A stretch of DNA of 64,000 nt, taken from positions 91,348 to 155,347 of the forward strand of contig JAFQAP010000004.1 in NCBI GenBank assembly GCA_017399965.1, given 5' to 3'. The first letter of the stretch is position 1. Each line of letters begins with the position of its first letter. Both the position numbers and the translations under genes were made by a program. The notes beneath the pieces are model-generated. The model saw only the letters and a list, made by a program, of their open reading frames with translations, had not been told where the DNA came from and made no database searches. The stretch comes from Clostridia bacterium (GTDB lineage: Bacteria > Bacillota > Clostridia > Oscillospirales > CAG-382). Of this stretch, positions 17,265-25,234 are shown piece by piece.

Positions 17265-17300
17265 ATTGATACAGGCAATGTTGTTAAAGGAGATGATGCT

Positions 17301-17738
17301 ATGTCTGTATACATTTGGATCGCTTTGTTTGTAGTTTTGATTGTAATTGAAGCAATCACAGTCCAGCTTACCACTGTTTGGTTTGCGGCAGGCGCCCTTG
17401 TTGCCGGTGTCGCTTCCTTTTTTGATGCACCGAACTGGCTGCAATGGGTTCTGTTTTTGGCGATTTCAATTATTCTTGTAATGCTCACCAGAAAATTTGC
17501 CAAAAATATATTAAAGGCGGAACCCAAGCCGACAAATGCAGATGCCGCTATCGGACAGCGCGGCGTTGTGTGCGAAGAAATCGACAATCTTAATGCCAAA
17601 GGCGCTGTAAAGCTTAACGGAATCGTCTGGACTGCGAGAAGCGAAAACGGGGAGATAATACCCGAAAATTCAACCGTTGTAACATTACGCATTGAAGGCG
17701 TTAAACTAATTGTAAAGAAACTAAACAAGGAGGATTAA
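17301..17738 (+). CDS. NfeD-family membrane protein
   Basis: Short-type NfeD protein (145 aa). Two or three membrane helices occupy residues 4-65, with VWFAAGALVAGVASF in the middle, followed by a soluble C-terminal OB-fold of about 60 residues (IGQRGVVCEEIDNL...GAVKLNGIVWTARSE). Such proteins pair with SPFH/stomatin partners in lipid microdomains and are thought to help assemble or regulate them. The SPFH gene follows after 4 bases, the conserved arrangement. GGAG ribosome site before the ATG. Confidence 0.92.
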   Translation: MSVYIWIALFVVLIVIEAITVQLTTVWFAAGALVAGVASFFDAPNWLQWVLFLAISIILVMLTRKFAKNILKAEPKPTNADAAIGQRGVVCEEIDNLNAKGAVKLNGIVWTARSENGEIIPENSTVVTLRIEGVKLIVKKLNKED

Positions 17739-17742
17739 TTTT

Positions 17743-18678
17743 ATGGGACCTTACGCATTACTCGGAATAGGAATAGTTATATTCTTTTTAGGAGTCATAG
17801 TTGCAAACATCAAGATAGTTCCCCAATCACAGGCTTACGTTATTCAGCGTTTGGGCGTTTATCACGCCACTTGGCAGACGGGAATTCATTTTAAAATTCC
17901 TTTTTTTGAAAAGATTGCAAAGGTGGTTTCCCTTAAAGAACAGGTAGTCGATTTTGCGCCTCAGGCTGTTATCACCAAGGATAACGTTACCATGCAGATC
18001 GACACGGTAGTTTTCTATGCCATTACAGACCCGAAAATGTTTACCTACGGTGTTGAACGGCCTGTCAGCGCTATTGAAAACCTTACTGCTACCACACTTC
18101 GTAACATTATAGGCGAAATGGAGCTTGACCATACCCTTACTTCCAGAGATACAATTAACTCTAAAATAAGAGTAATTCTGGATGAAGCTACAGACCCCTG
18201 GGGAATTAAAGTTAACCGTGTTGAACTGAAAAATATTATTCCCCCTCATGAAATTCAGGATGCGATGGAAAAACAAATGAAGGCGGAACGTCAAAGACGT
18301 GAATCCATCCTCCGCGCCGAAGGTGAAAAAGCAAGTAAAATACTTGTGGCAGAGGGTCAGAAGGAAAGCCAGATCCTTGCTGCGCAGGGCGAAAAAGAAG
18401 CCGCTATTCTGCGCGCCGAAGCAATTAAAGAGGCAAAGATAAGAGAAGCCGAAGGCGAAGCGGAAGCTATACGTCAGGTGCAAAAAGCAAAGGCGGAAGC
18501 CATTGAACTTATCAACCAATCTAATCCGGGCGACGGATATCTTACCATTCAAAAACTGGAAGCCTTTGTTAAAGCGGCAGACGGAAATGCCACAAAGATA
18601 ATTATCCCTTCCGAGATACAAGGCGTTGCGGGACTTGCAAAATCAGTTGTTGAGACCGTTAGCGAACAAAAACAGTAA
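17743..18678 (+). CDS. SPFH/stomatin-family membrane protein
   Basis: A 311-residue stomatin-like protein: N-terminal membrane helix (about 3-22), SPFH domain starting at SQAYVIQRLGVYHATWQTG and running to about residue 180 (NRVELKNIIPPHEIQDAM), then a long Ala/Glu/Lys coiled coil (about 180-260, AEGEKASKIL type) and a short tail. These proteins oligomerise on the inner face of the membrane and organise microdomains or regulate proteases. Paired with the NfeD gene. The tyrS promoter starts 5 bases after its stop. Confidence 0.94.
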   Translation: MGPYALLGIGIVIFFLGVIVANIKIVPQSQAYVIQRLGVYHATWQTGIHFKIPFFEKIAKVVSLKEQVVDFAPQAVITKDNVTMQIDTVVFYAITDPKMFTYGVERPVSAIENLTATTLRNIIGEMELDHTLTSRDTINSKIRVILDEATDPWGIKVNRVELKNIIPPHEIQDAMEKQMKAERQRRESILRAEGEKASKILVAEGQKESQILAAQGEKEAAILRAEAIKEAKIREAEGEAEAIRQVQKAKAEAIELINQSNPGDGYLTIQKLEAFVKAADGNATKIIIPSEIQGVAGLAKSVVETVSEQKQ

Positions 18679-18682
18679 AATC

Positions 18683-18711
18683 TTGACAAAATATGTCCGC
18701 TGTGTTATAGT
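18683..18711 (+). promoter_or_regulatory. Promoter of tyrS
   Basis: TTGACA (18683-18688), 17 bases, TATAGT (18706-18711). It lies directly after the SPFH gene and before the leader terminator, so tyrS RNA begins upstream of that terminator. Confidence 0.85.
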
Positions 18712-18717
18712 TAAACA

Positions 18718-18802
18718 AATCGGACTAATCACCCCCAAGAAGCCTGACGGTTTCTCGGGGACCCTGACAAACAGAAAGCCCGACACCGCGTCGGGCTTTT
18801 TT
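18718..18802 (+). promoter_or_regulatory. Leader RNA with intrinsic terminator upstream of tyrS (candidate attenuator)
   Basis: Between the tyrS promoter and its start codon is a strong terminator: AAAGCCCGAC (18775-18784), loop ACCGC, GTCGGGCTTT (18790-18799), T run to 18802. Upstream, CCCC near 18732 can pair with CGGGG at 18756-18760. The TCGGG in that second arm could instead pair with CCCGA of the terminator, giving a possible antiterminator. The usual tRNA-sensing T-box is not recognisable: the leader is only about 110 bases and lacks the AGGGUGGNACCGCG block (only ACCGCG occurs, in the terminator loop). The signal sensed is unknown. A plain terminator of the upstream operon is the alternative. 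Confidence 0.6.
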
Positions 18803-18826
18803 ACTAATATCGGAGGTAGCTCACTT

Positions 18827-20047
18827 ATGAACATTTATGAAGAACTGCAGGCAAGAGGACTTATTGCCCAGGTAACCGATGAAAAAGAAATACGCGAACT
18901 GGTCAACACCGGCGGCGCAAGATTTTATATTGGCTTTGACCCTACAGCGGATTCTCTCCACGTAGGTCACTTTATGGCGCTTTGCCTTATGAAGCGTCTT
19001 CAGATGGCAGGCAACAAGCCTGTTGTACTGCTTGGCGGCGGCACCGGCTTTGTAGGCGATCCTTCCGGCAGAACCGATATGCGTCAAATGATGTCGCCCG
19101 AAACCATTAAGAGCAACTGCGATAAGTTTTTAAAGCAGATCGGCAAATTTATCGAATTCGGCGAAGACAAGGCTATTGTTGTAAACAACGCAGACTGGCT
19201 GCTCAGCCTCAATTATATCGAACTGCTCCGCGAAGTAGGTGCTTGCTTCTCTGTTAACAATATGCTTCGTGCGGAATGCTATAAACAGAGAATGGAAAAA
19301 GGGCTCAGCTTCTTTGAATTCAACTATATGATAATGCAGGCATACGATTTCTACTATCTGAACGAGCATTACGGCTGTAATATGCAGTTCGGCGGCGATG
19401 ACCAGTGGAGCAATATGCTGGCAGGTACCGAGCTTATCCGTAAAAAGACAGGCAAGGACGCTTTTGCAATGACCATTACCCTGCTTCTTAACAGCGAAGG
19501 CAAGAAGATGGGCAAGACCGCAAAGGGTGCCGTTTGGCTTGACCCCGAAAAGACTTCTCCTTTTGATTTCTACCAGTACTGGCGTAACGTTGACGATGCT
19601 GACGTTATGAAGTGTATACGTATGCTCACCTTTATTCCCGTTGAAGAGATCGCGGAAATGGATAAATGGGAAGACAGCCGTATTAACGAAAAGAAGGAAG
19701 TTCTGGCATACAGCCTTACCGAGCTTGTTCACGGCAAGGAAGAAGCAGACAAGGCAAAGGCAACCGCAGCTGCGCTTTTCTCCGGTGAAGGTGATGATTC
19801 CAATATGCCCACCACCGTTCTTACCGCAGATATGATAGGCGAAGACGGTATCGGTATTATCGACCTGCTTGTAGCCTGCAAGCTGGCTTCCAGCAGAGGC
19901 GAAGCAAGACGTCTTGTTGAGCAGGGCGGTATCTCCGTTAACGGCGAAAAGGTTGCAAACGTAAACCATAAAGTGCCCGCTTCCCTTATTGCCGAAAGCG
20001 TTAAGATCAAAAAAGGTAAAAAAGTATTCCACAAGGTAACTTTATAA
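18827..20047 (+). CDS. tyrS: Tyrosine-tRNA ligase
   Basis: Class I aminoacyl-tRNA synthetase charging tRNA-Tyr, 406 aa, bacterial type. The HIGH-like motif is HVGH at residues 45-48 (within ADSLHVGHF), the tyrosine pocket lies around YIGFDPTAD and YMIMQAYDF, and the KMSKS-like loop is KKMGKT. A C-terminal S4 RNA-binding domain covers about residues 340-400 (SSRGEARRLVEQGGISVNGEKV). The start is the ATG at 18827, preceded by CGGAGG; an open frame extends 67 codons further upstream but crosses the leader terminator and promoter. Confidence 0.96.
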   Translation: MNIYEELQARGLIAQVTDEKEIRELVNTGGARFYIGFDPTADSLHVGHFMALCLMKRLQMAGNKPVVLLGGGTGFVGDPSGRTDMRQMMSPETIKSNCDKFLKQIGKFIEFGEDKAIVVNNADWLLSLNYIELLREVGACFSVNNMLRAECYKQRMEKGLSFFEFNYMIMQAYDFYYLNEHYGCNMQFGGDDQWSNMLAGTELIRKKTGKDAFAMTITLLLNSEGKKMGKTAKGAVWLDPEKTSPFDFYQYWRNVDDADVMKCIRMLTFIPVEEIAEMDKWEDSRINEKKEVLAYSLTELVHGKEEADKAKATAAALFSGEGDDSNMPTTVLTADMIGEDGIGIIDLLVACKLASSRGEARRLVEQGGISVNGEKVANVNHKVPASLIAESVKIKKGKKVFHKVTL

Positions 20048-20078
20048 CCGCATATATCGACAGATATTAAACTATCCA

Positions 20079-20117
20079 AGGCACTGCAGCGTATATGCAG
20101 TGCCTTATATATTTTTG
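20079..20117 (+). terminator. Terminator of tyrS
   Basis: AGGCACTGCA pairs with TGCAGTGCCT around GCGTATA, followed by TATATATTTTT. Confidence 0.8.
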
Positions 20118-20129
20118 AGGATAAATATT

Positions 20130-20717
20130 ATGAACTACGAAATTATTCACCTTCCCAAGGAAAGCTGGAAAGGCACTCCGATAATGATCAGATATACCAC
20201 GGAAGAATACTATGATCTTGAAACAACGGTTGACAGCAACGGTTTTAATGTCAAAATGGTTAAAAAGCAATTTGAATCTTCCGTAACTCATTCACCCGAA
20301 GAATACGATTTTCCGGACAGTTTGTATCAGGACCATTGGGAAAAAGCAGATGCTTACGGAATAGTATGCGAGCAGGACGGTAAAAAAGAATTGCTTGCCT
20401 GCATTGAGCTTTGTCCCGAGGAATGGAGCAACCGTCTTATGGTAACCGAGCTTTGGGTTGCGGATAAGCTTCACAGACAAGGCATAGGCACAAAATTAAT
20501 GAATTTCGCCAAGGAACAGGCAAAGCTCCAAGGCAGAAGAGCTATCATTCTGGAAACCCAATCCTGCAACGTAAGGGCGATCGCATTTTATCTCAGCCAA
20601 GGCTTTGAGCTTATAGGCTACGATACCTGCTGTTATACCAATCTTGACGTTGAAAGACACGAAATTCGCTTTGATTTCGGGTATTTTTTGCACAAACGCG
20701 AGGGCAGGTGGCAATAA
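20130..20717 (+). CDS. GNAT-family N-acetyltransferase
   Basis: A 195-residue protein with the GNAT core. Motif A is LWVADKLHRQGIGTKLMNFAKE (about 110-131), with the Q/RxxGxG/A acetyl-CoA loop as RQGIGT; motif B is ILETQSCNVRAIAFYLSQGFEL. The N-terminal 90 residues are a substrate-binding extension. The ATG at 20130 has GAGG nine bases upstream. It sits between the tyrS terminator and a bidirectional terminator, so it is a single gene. Substrate cannot be inferred. Confidence 0.88.
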   Translation: MNYEIIHLPKESWKGTPIMIRYTTEEYYDLETTVDSNGFNVKMVKKQFESSVTHSPEEYDFPDSLYQDHWEKADAYGIVCEQDGKKELLACIELCPEEWSNRLMVTELWVADKLHRQGIGTKLMNFAKEQAKLQGRRAIILETQSCNVRAIAFYLSQGFELIGYDTCCYTNLDVERHEIRFDFGYFLHKREGRWQ

Positions 20718-20726
20718 AACAAATAT

Positions 20727-20769
20727 CAAAAAGCCAAGCTGTTTTGATCAGCTTGGCTTTTGTGTTTTT
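20727..20769. terminator. Bidirectional terminator
   Basis: AAAAGCCAAGCTG pairs with CAGCTTGGCTTTT; T-rich on both strands. Serves the plus-strand GNAT and the minus-strand esterase. Confidence 0.85.
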
Positions 20770-20772
20770 GAT

Positions 20773-21720
20773 TTACTTTTTATATTTGATTATGGTGTAT
20801 ACAACCAGACCGATAGAAACGGCAACCGCGATGATAATGGGAACAAGATGAGCGTAATTAAGGAAGCCGCCGTTTCCGCTATCGGATTTTTCAGAAGTTT
20901 CGCTTACTTCGGCAGAGGGTTCTTCGGAGGATTCTTCAACGGGAATACGGTCGGAAAGACGGCAGGCAAGAAGCTTTTCCAAAAGTCCTTCGGTTGCAAA
21001 GGCATCGTTCCAGATACCGTGGCCTGCGCCTGCGTACTCAACGTATTCAACCTTTGTTCCGCCTGCATCCTTTATTGCCTGAACGGTATCGCGGGAGCCG
21101 GAAACGGGAACCGCATCGTCTTTATCGCCGTGGAATACAAACAAGGGAACGTCTACAAGGTTTGCTGCCTGGGAAATATCTCCGCCGCCGCAAACGGGAA
21201 TGCCCGCCGCGAAAACGTCGTTATGGCGCATCATAATATCCCACGTGCCGAATCCGCCCATAGAAATACCTGCGGCGTAGATACGGTCGGTATCTACGGA
21301 ATATTTTTCGGTAAGCTCATCCAAAAGCTCCATAACCGCGATCATTTCGTCTGATTCGGGAACAGCTTCAATGGAATATGCGCCGTTTGACCAAGGCGTA
21401 TCCACCCACTGCTGTCCCGCAGGGCACTGAGGTGCAACTATAATGGTTTCGGGCATATTGTCTGCAAGATACTGAACGCAGTGGAAAAACTGCAGTTCGT
21501 TATCATTACCTCTCTCCCCTGCTCCGTGGAAGAAGAAAAGAAGGGAGTATTCCTTGGTTTCATCATAATTTTCGGGCAGGATAAGGCGGTAAGGCAGAGT
21601 AGTGGTATCGTTGGTATAGGTGTATTTCCCTGCGGTTTCCTTTATATTTCCTGCCGCAGAAACGGTAAGAGGCATTGTAAAAAACAACATAATTAATAAT
21701 ACAGCCGCTAATTTACGCAT
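20773..21720 (-). CDS. Secreted alpha/beta-hydrolase esterase with C-terminal membrane anchor
   Basis: A 315-residue esterase of the PHB-depolymerase/feruloyl-esterase type. Signal peptide at about 1-22; HGAGERG forms the oxyanion region; the nucleophile is Ser153 in GISMGG; the acid is probably in HGDKDDAVP (about 198-204); the base is His234 in GAGHGIW. A Ser/Glu linker (SSEEPSAEVSETSEKS) precedes one hydrophobic helix and a KYKK tail. Likely deacylates polysaccharides at the cell surface. Last gene of an operon with the phosphatase and the GH26-like lipoprotein, 11 bases after the phosphatase stop. Confidence 0.88.
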   Translation of the reverse strand: MRKLAAVLLIMLFFTMPLTVSAAGNIKETAGKYTYTNDTTTLPYRLILPENYDETKEYSLLFFFHGAGERGNDNELQFFHCVQYLADNMPETIIVAPQCPAGQQWVDTPWSNGAYSIEAVPESDEMIAVMELLDELTEKYSVDTDRIYAAGISMGGFGTWDIMMRHNDVFAAGIPVCGGGDISQAANLVDVPLFVFHGDKDDAVPVSGSRDTVQAIKDAGGTKVEYVEYAGAGHGIWNDAFATEGLLEKLLACRLSDRIPVEESSEEPSAEVSETSEKSDSGNGGFLNYAHLVPIIIAVAVSIGLVVYTIIKYKK

Positions 21721-21731
21721 GGCGTGCTCCT

Positions 21732-22385
21732 TTATCTGTTATTAATTCTCAGTCCCGCACGGCGGATATGGTCGATCTCACCCAGACGCTTGAGGCAAGG
21801 ACGGGTAAAGCCGTTATCCGAATTGCGGAAAACAAAGGTGGTGACGCTTGTGGTATTAAGAGAAATTCCGGGATACATTGCAGCGGGTGCGGTGTTCAGC
21901 AGATGTGCTATCCAAGCACAGCCGAAACCGCCGTGGCAGAATACCGCGATACTGTCATCGTTATGATTGGTTATGCGGTAAAAAGCTCCCTCTCTGGAAT
22001 AACCGCAGGATGCAAGGAACTCATCGGAATTCTTTATCATATTTTCTACGGTTGCCATACGGTTGTCTTCAAAGTTATCCTTAAAATCGTAAATGCCCTT
22101 CTGGAGAGAAAAGCTGTATGTACAATTGCTCTCCGGAGTAAAGCGGTGGGAATCCATATAATCCATGCTTTCCGCTGTCCAAGGCAGTATGATAGGCTCC
22201 ATACCCTTTTCCTTGCAGGTAGGTGCTGCCGTATCCAACGCTCGTCCCAAAGGAGAAGAGTAAATACGGTCTATTTTGACATCCTTCATCCATTCGCCAA
22301 GCGCGTTTGCCTCTTCCCAGCCGAACTCGGTAATGGTATTGTTTGCGTAATCGGGGTCTGCGTGTCTTATAATATATAGTGTCAT
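21732..22385 (-). CDS. Histidine phosphatase family protein
   Basis: A 217-residue member of the phosphoglycerate-mutase-like superfamily. The catalytic motif is RHADPD at residues 7-12, with His8 as the phosphate acceptor (RHA in place of the commoner RHG). YSSPLGRALDTA supplies the second Arg and FCHGGFG the second His. No signal peptide, so cytoplasmic. Its start overlaps the stop of the GH26-like lipoprotein by 4 bases. Possibly a sugar-phosphate or small-metabolite phosphatase. Confidence 0.9.
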   Translation of the reverse strand: MTLYIIRHADPDYANNTITEFGWEEANALGEWMKDVKIDRIYSSPLGRALDTAAPTCKEKGMEPIILPWTAESMDYMDSHRFTPESNCTYSFSLQKGIYDFKDNFEDNRMATVENMIKNSDEFLASCGYSREGAFYRITNHNDDSIAVFCHGGFGCAWIAHLLNTAPAAMYPGISLNTTSVTTFVFRNSDNGFTRPCLKRLGEIDHIRRAGLRINNR

Positions 22386-24259
22386 TCTAACGTATCCTTC
22401 TTCATTTCCGCAAGACCTTTTCTGAACGCTTCCAGAGTCTTGGGGATATTTTCATCAAGTCTGAGATAATTGGTTATAACGCTGGTATCGTTAACGGTAG
22501 CGTAGTCATTGGCGGAGAACCAAACCGCAACCTTAATACGCTTGCAGAACTCTTCGTCCTTTTCAAAGCATTTGAACATTTCTTCAATCCATTTAGCCTG
22601 AAGGTTTTCGTTTCTTCCGAGTTCTGATTTAATATAACCGTTTGTACCCCAATCGTAATAATATTCACCGCCGGCACCGCAGGCAAATTCGCCGATACAC
22701 CAAGGATAATCGTCAAAATAAGGCATACCGTTGTTATATACCTGTGTGTACATTTCCTTAAAGGACTTAACGGTGTTTGAATTGTTCATTTCATAGTTGG
22801 TAACACCGTACATCTGAACACATTCGATATCGGGCAGATAGCAAAGCTCGTTGCCCCAGTTGGAGTAAGGACAGCTTGTTGCAATGGGATTGAATATCCA
22901 TATACAGTTATCGACGCCCTGCTCGCGGAAGATGTTATACATACGCTCCCAGCACATCTGGAAAATATCGGGATCTGCAAGAGTGAGCATTCCGCAGTAA
23001 TCCGTCCAGTCGGTGTTCATTTCATTACAAAGACGGAAGAGTACGGGTTTGCCGTATTCCTTGATAGACTTGGCAAGTTCGACGAATTTTTTATCCATCT
23101 TTCCGCGAATGATATCATACATGGGAGTATCACCGGACGCGGCGTTATTGGTATATGTCCACTGATACGTAAACATAAGCACGGGCTTGCCGTTAAATCC
23201 GTTACCGCCCGCGTGTTTTTCGGCACGGGGCTTAATGCTTTCTTCAAAGGTGCTTTCGGAATCATACCAGCCCATATGGAGATATGTCATATATACGTCC
23301 ATATCGTAATCCAGAGCTTCTTCGCTTGAAAGCCATTCAACGTAATCGGAATCGTTGCCCTGATAGAATGCGCCCCAATCCACGTGCTCCTGGTTGCAAA
23401 GCTTTTCGTAATATGCTTTTGTTTCCTCGTTCCAGAATTCGGGAATATTACATTCAAACTTGCCCTGACCGTTAACGGGAGTACCGCTCTTTTCTATTTC
23501 ACGGAAGGACTTGAGCATAGTATCAAAAGCATCGTGCATTTCGTCCACGGATTTGAATACGAACAGATAGAAGTATTCATAGGTCTCTACGGGACGTACA
23601 ATAGCGATGTTGTAATAAGGCATCTCTATTTTAAGGGGAAGGTTGATGGTTATGCTGTGTAAAGTAACGGAATATCCGGGAAACATTTCCGTATCATTGG
23701 TTATAGGCTGACGGGTGCGGCGAAGATTATTTTCCGCGAGAAATTTAGTATCGGCAAACTGTTCGGTAAGCCACTCGTGGAGATAAAGCTCAAGACCGCT
23801 TTCGTGGTCGCCGTAAGGATTTTGGTCCTCATATGTAAGGGTGAGGCAATATTCATCGGTAAAATACTGAGAACGGAGAGCGCCGAGGCTGAAATCCGCC
23901 TGCACTTTACCGCCGGGGAGTGTAAGGCAGTATCCTTCGGGAAGGTTTACGGCACGGGTATATCCGTCGCCTCCGAAAAGATAGCGAAGGTCTTTTCCCT
24001 CTGCGCTTGCAACAGAGCCCAAAGACTTACCGTCTGCAAATACGCCCAAGGAATATACTTTTTCTGCAGTATCAATTCCCTTTTCGGTATCTGCATAAGC
24101 TTCATTCCAGAAAGAAGCCGCATTCTTATCAGTTACCAAGACTTCACTCTCCTCTTTATCAGATACGTCGTCGCTCGTCTGAGAATTATCCGGCGTGCAG
24201 GCAAATACTGCAGGCAGAAGCATTAAGACAAGCAAAATAAAAGCAAAAATTTTCTTCAT
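22382..24259 (-). CDS. Lipoprotein glycoside hydrolase, clan GH-A (GH26-like)
   Basis: A 625-residue lipoprotein: signal peptide with lipobox-like VFAC (Cys21) and a Ser/Glu spacer. Residues about 45-270 form an N-terminal domain of unknown type. From about residue 300 is a TIM-barrel hydrolase: VLFRLCNEMNTDW (about 404-416) supplies the acid/base Glu, and YPWCIGEFACG (about 518-528) supplies the nucleophile Glu. These two motifs resemble GH26 mannanases and related enzymes. It leads an operon with the phosphatase and the esterase and has its own promoter. The polysaccharide substrate is uncertain; beta-mannan or beta-glucan are family-based guesses. Confidence 0.8.
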   Translation of the reverse strand: MKKIFAFILLVLMLLPAVFACTPDNSQTSDDVSDKEESEVLVTDKNAASFWNEAYADTEKGIDTAEKVYSLGVFADGKSLGSVASAEGKDLRYLFGGDGYTRAVNLPEGYCLTLPGGKVQADFSLGALRSQYFTDEYCLTLTYEDQNPYGDHESGLELYLHEWLTEQFADTKFLAENNLRRTRQPITNDTEMFPGYSVTLHSITINLPLKIEMPYYNIAIVRPVETYEYFYLFVFKSVDEMHDAFDTMLKSFREIEKSGTPVNGQGKFECNIPEFWNEETKAYYEKLCNQEHVDWGAFYQGNDSDYVEWLSSEEALDYDMDVYMTYLHMGWYDSESTFEESIKPRAEKHAGGNGFNGKPVLMFTYQWTYTNNAASGDTPMYDIIRGKMDKKFVELAKSIKEYGKPVLFRLCNEMNTDWTDYCGMLTLADPDIFQMCWERMYNIFREQGVDNCIWIFNPIATSCPYSNWGNELCYLPDIECVQMYGVTNYEMNNSNTVKSFKEMYTQVYNNGMPYFDDYPWCIGEFACGAGGEYYYDWGTNGYIKSELGRNENLQAKWIEEMFKCFEKDEEFCKRIKVAVWFSANDYATVNDTSVITNYLRLDENIPKTLEAFRKGLAEMKKDTLE

Positions 24260-24316
24260 GATATCCTCCGAACATTAGTGCGGGCACAAACGCCCGCTAC
24301 GTTTACTGCGGTAAAT

Positions 24317-24345
24317 ATAATAACATATATTGTGATAAATGTCAA
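24317..24345 (-). promoter_or_regulatory. Promoter of the GH26-like/phosphatase/esterase operon
   Basis: Minus strand: TTGACA (24340-24345), 17 bases, TATTAT (24317-24322). Confidence 0.85.
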
Positions 24346-24352
24346 TTTTAAC

Positions 24353-24381
24353 TTGTATTAATATGAAATCCGTGTTATAAT
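24353..24381 (+). promoter_or_regulatory. Promoter of the metallophosphoesterase/acyltransferase operon
   Basis: TTGTAT (24353-24358), 17 bases, TATAAT (24376-24381), divergent from the promoter at 24317-24345 with only 7 bases between. Confidence 0.75.
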
Positions 24382-24409
24382 TTTACATATTAAAGCGAGG
24401 TGCAAAAAT

Positions 24410-25231
24410 ATGGACAGTATTATACTTCATAAATTCAATATTCCTGTAAAAGGAGTAAAAAAGAAAACGATATATCATTTCAGTGATACCCATCTTACCG
24501 AATACGATTCTCTTTCCGATGCCGCAGAAAAAGAAAAAGCCATAAAGCAGACCGCTGCTTGGGAAAACGTGAGATACAGCTTTATCTCCGCCTACAACGA
24601 ACCCTTTACGGATGCGCAGAAAATCACCGGTAAAGAGCATTTTGAAAACCTTATAAAGCTTTCGTCAGAAGGCGATGCAGTTGTTATGGCAGGTGATATT
24701 CTCGATTACGTAAACGGCGCAAACCTGCGTATTGCCGAGAAAGGATTTGCAAGCCTTAAATGCCCCTTTATTTCTGTTTGCGGTAACCACGAAAAGGCTG
24801 ATCAAATTCCCGAAACCGGTGCGGTTTCCGTTATGAAGAAGGACGTACAGACAATTGAATTTGACGACCTTATAATTATCGGCTTTGACAATTCGAAACG
24901 TATAATTACCGAAAACCAATTAAATGCGCTTGCAGACACCTTAAAAAAAGGAAAATGCACCGTTATTGCACTTCACATTCCCATTATGACGGAAGATAAC
25001 GAGGAGGCTTTAAGAAGAGCGGGAGAATATTTCCAGCTTAATTACAACGGATGCCCCAAAGAAAATATAAGGTTTATTGAGCTGATAAAAGAAAATTCCG
25101 CTCTTGTCGCTGCTGTGCTTGCGGGACATCTGCATTTTAACAATATTTCCCATATAACCGAGGGGGTTACACAATACGTTTCTTCCCAGGGTATTGCAGG
25201 TAATATAAACGAATACACCATAGGAGAATAA
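24410..25231 (+). CDS. Cytoplasmic metallophosphoesterase
   Basis: A 273-residue calcineurin-like phosphoesterase. Metal-binding motifs appear in order: SDTHLTEYD, AGDILDYVNG, CGNHEKAD, LHIPI and AGHLHFNN. No signal peptide. The spacing is that of the general metallophosphoesterase family (two-metal centre acting on phosphodiesters or monoesters). It leads a three-gene run with an acyltransferase 3 bases downstream and a secreted metallophosphoesterase after that. Substrate unknown. Confidence 0.88.
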   Translation: MDSIILHKFNIPVKGVKKKTIYHFSDTHLTEYDSLSDAAEKEKAIKQTAAWENVRYSFISAYNEPFTDAQKITGKEHFENLIKLSSEGDAVVMAGDILDYVNGANLRIAEKGFASLKCPFISVCGNHEKADQIPETGAVSVMKKDVQTIEFDDLIIIGFDNSKRIITENQLNALADTLKKGKCTVIALHIPIMTEDNEEALRRAGEYFQLNYNGCPKENIRFIELIKENSALVAAVLAGHLHFNNISHITEGVTQYVSSQGIAGNINEYTIGE

Positions 25232-25234
25232 AAA

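Noticed and set aside
18718..18802. T-box or FMN-type riboswitch in the tyrS leader
   Set aside because: The leader is too short and lacks the T-box consensus block; only ACCGCG occurs, inside the terminator loop. It is reported as an attenuator of unknown type instead.
19130..20032. Open frame of about 300 codons on the minus strand inside tyrS
   Set aside because: Same reasons; the tyrS reading frame carries all synthetase motifs.
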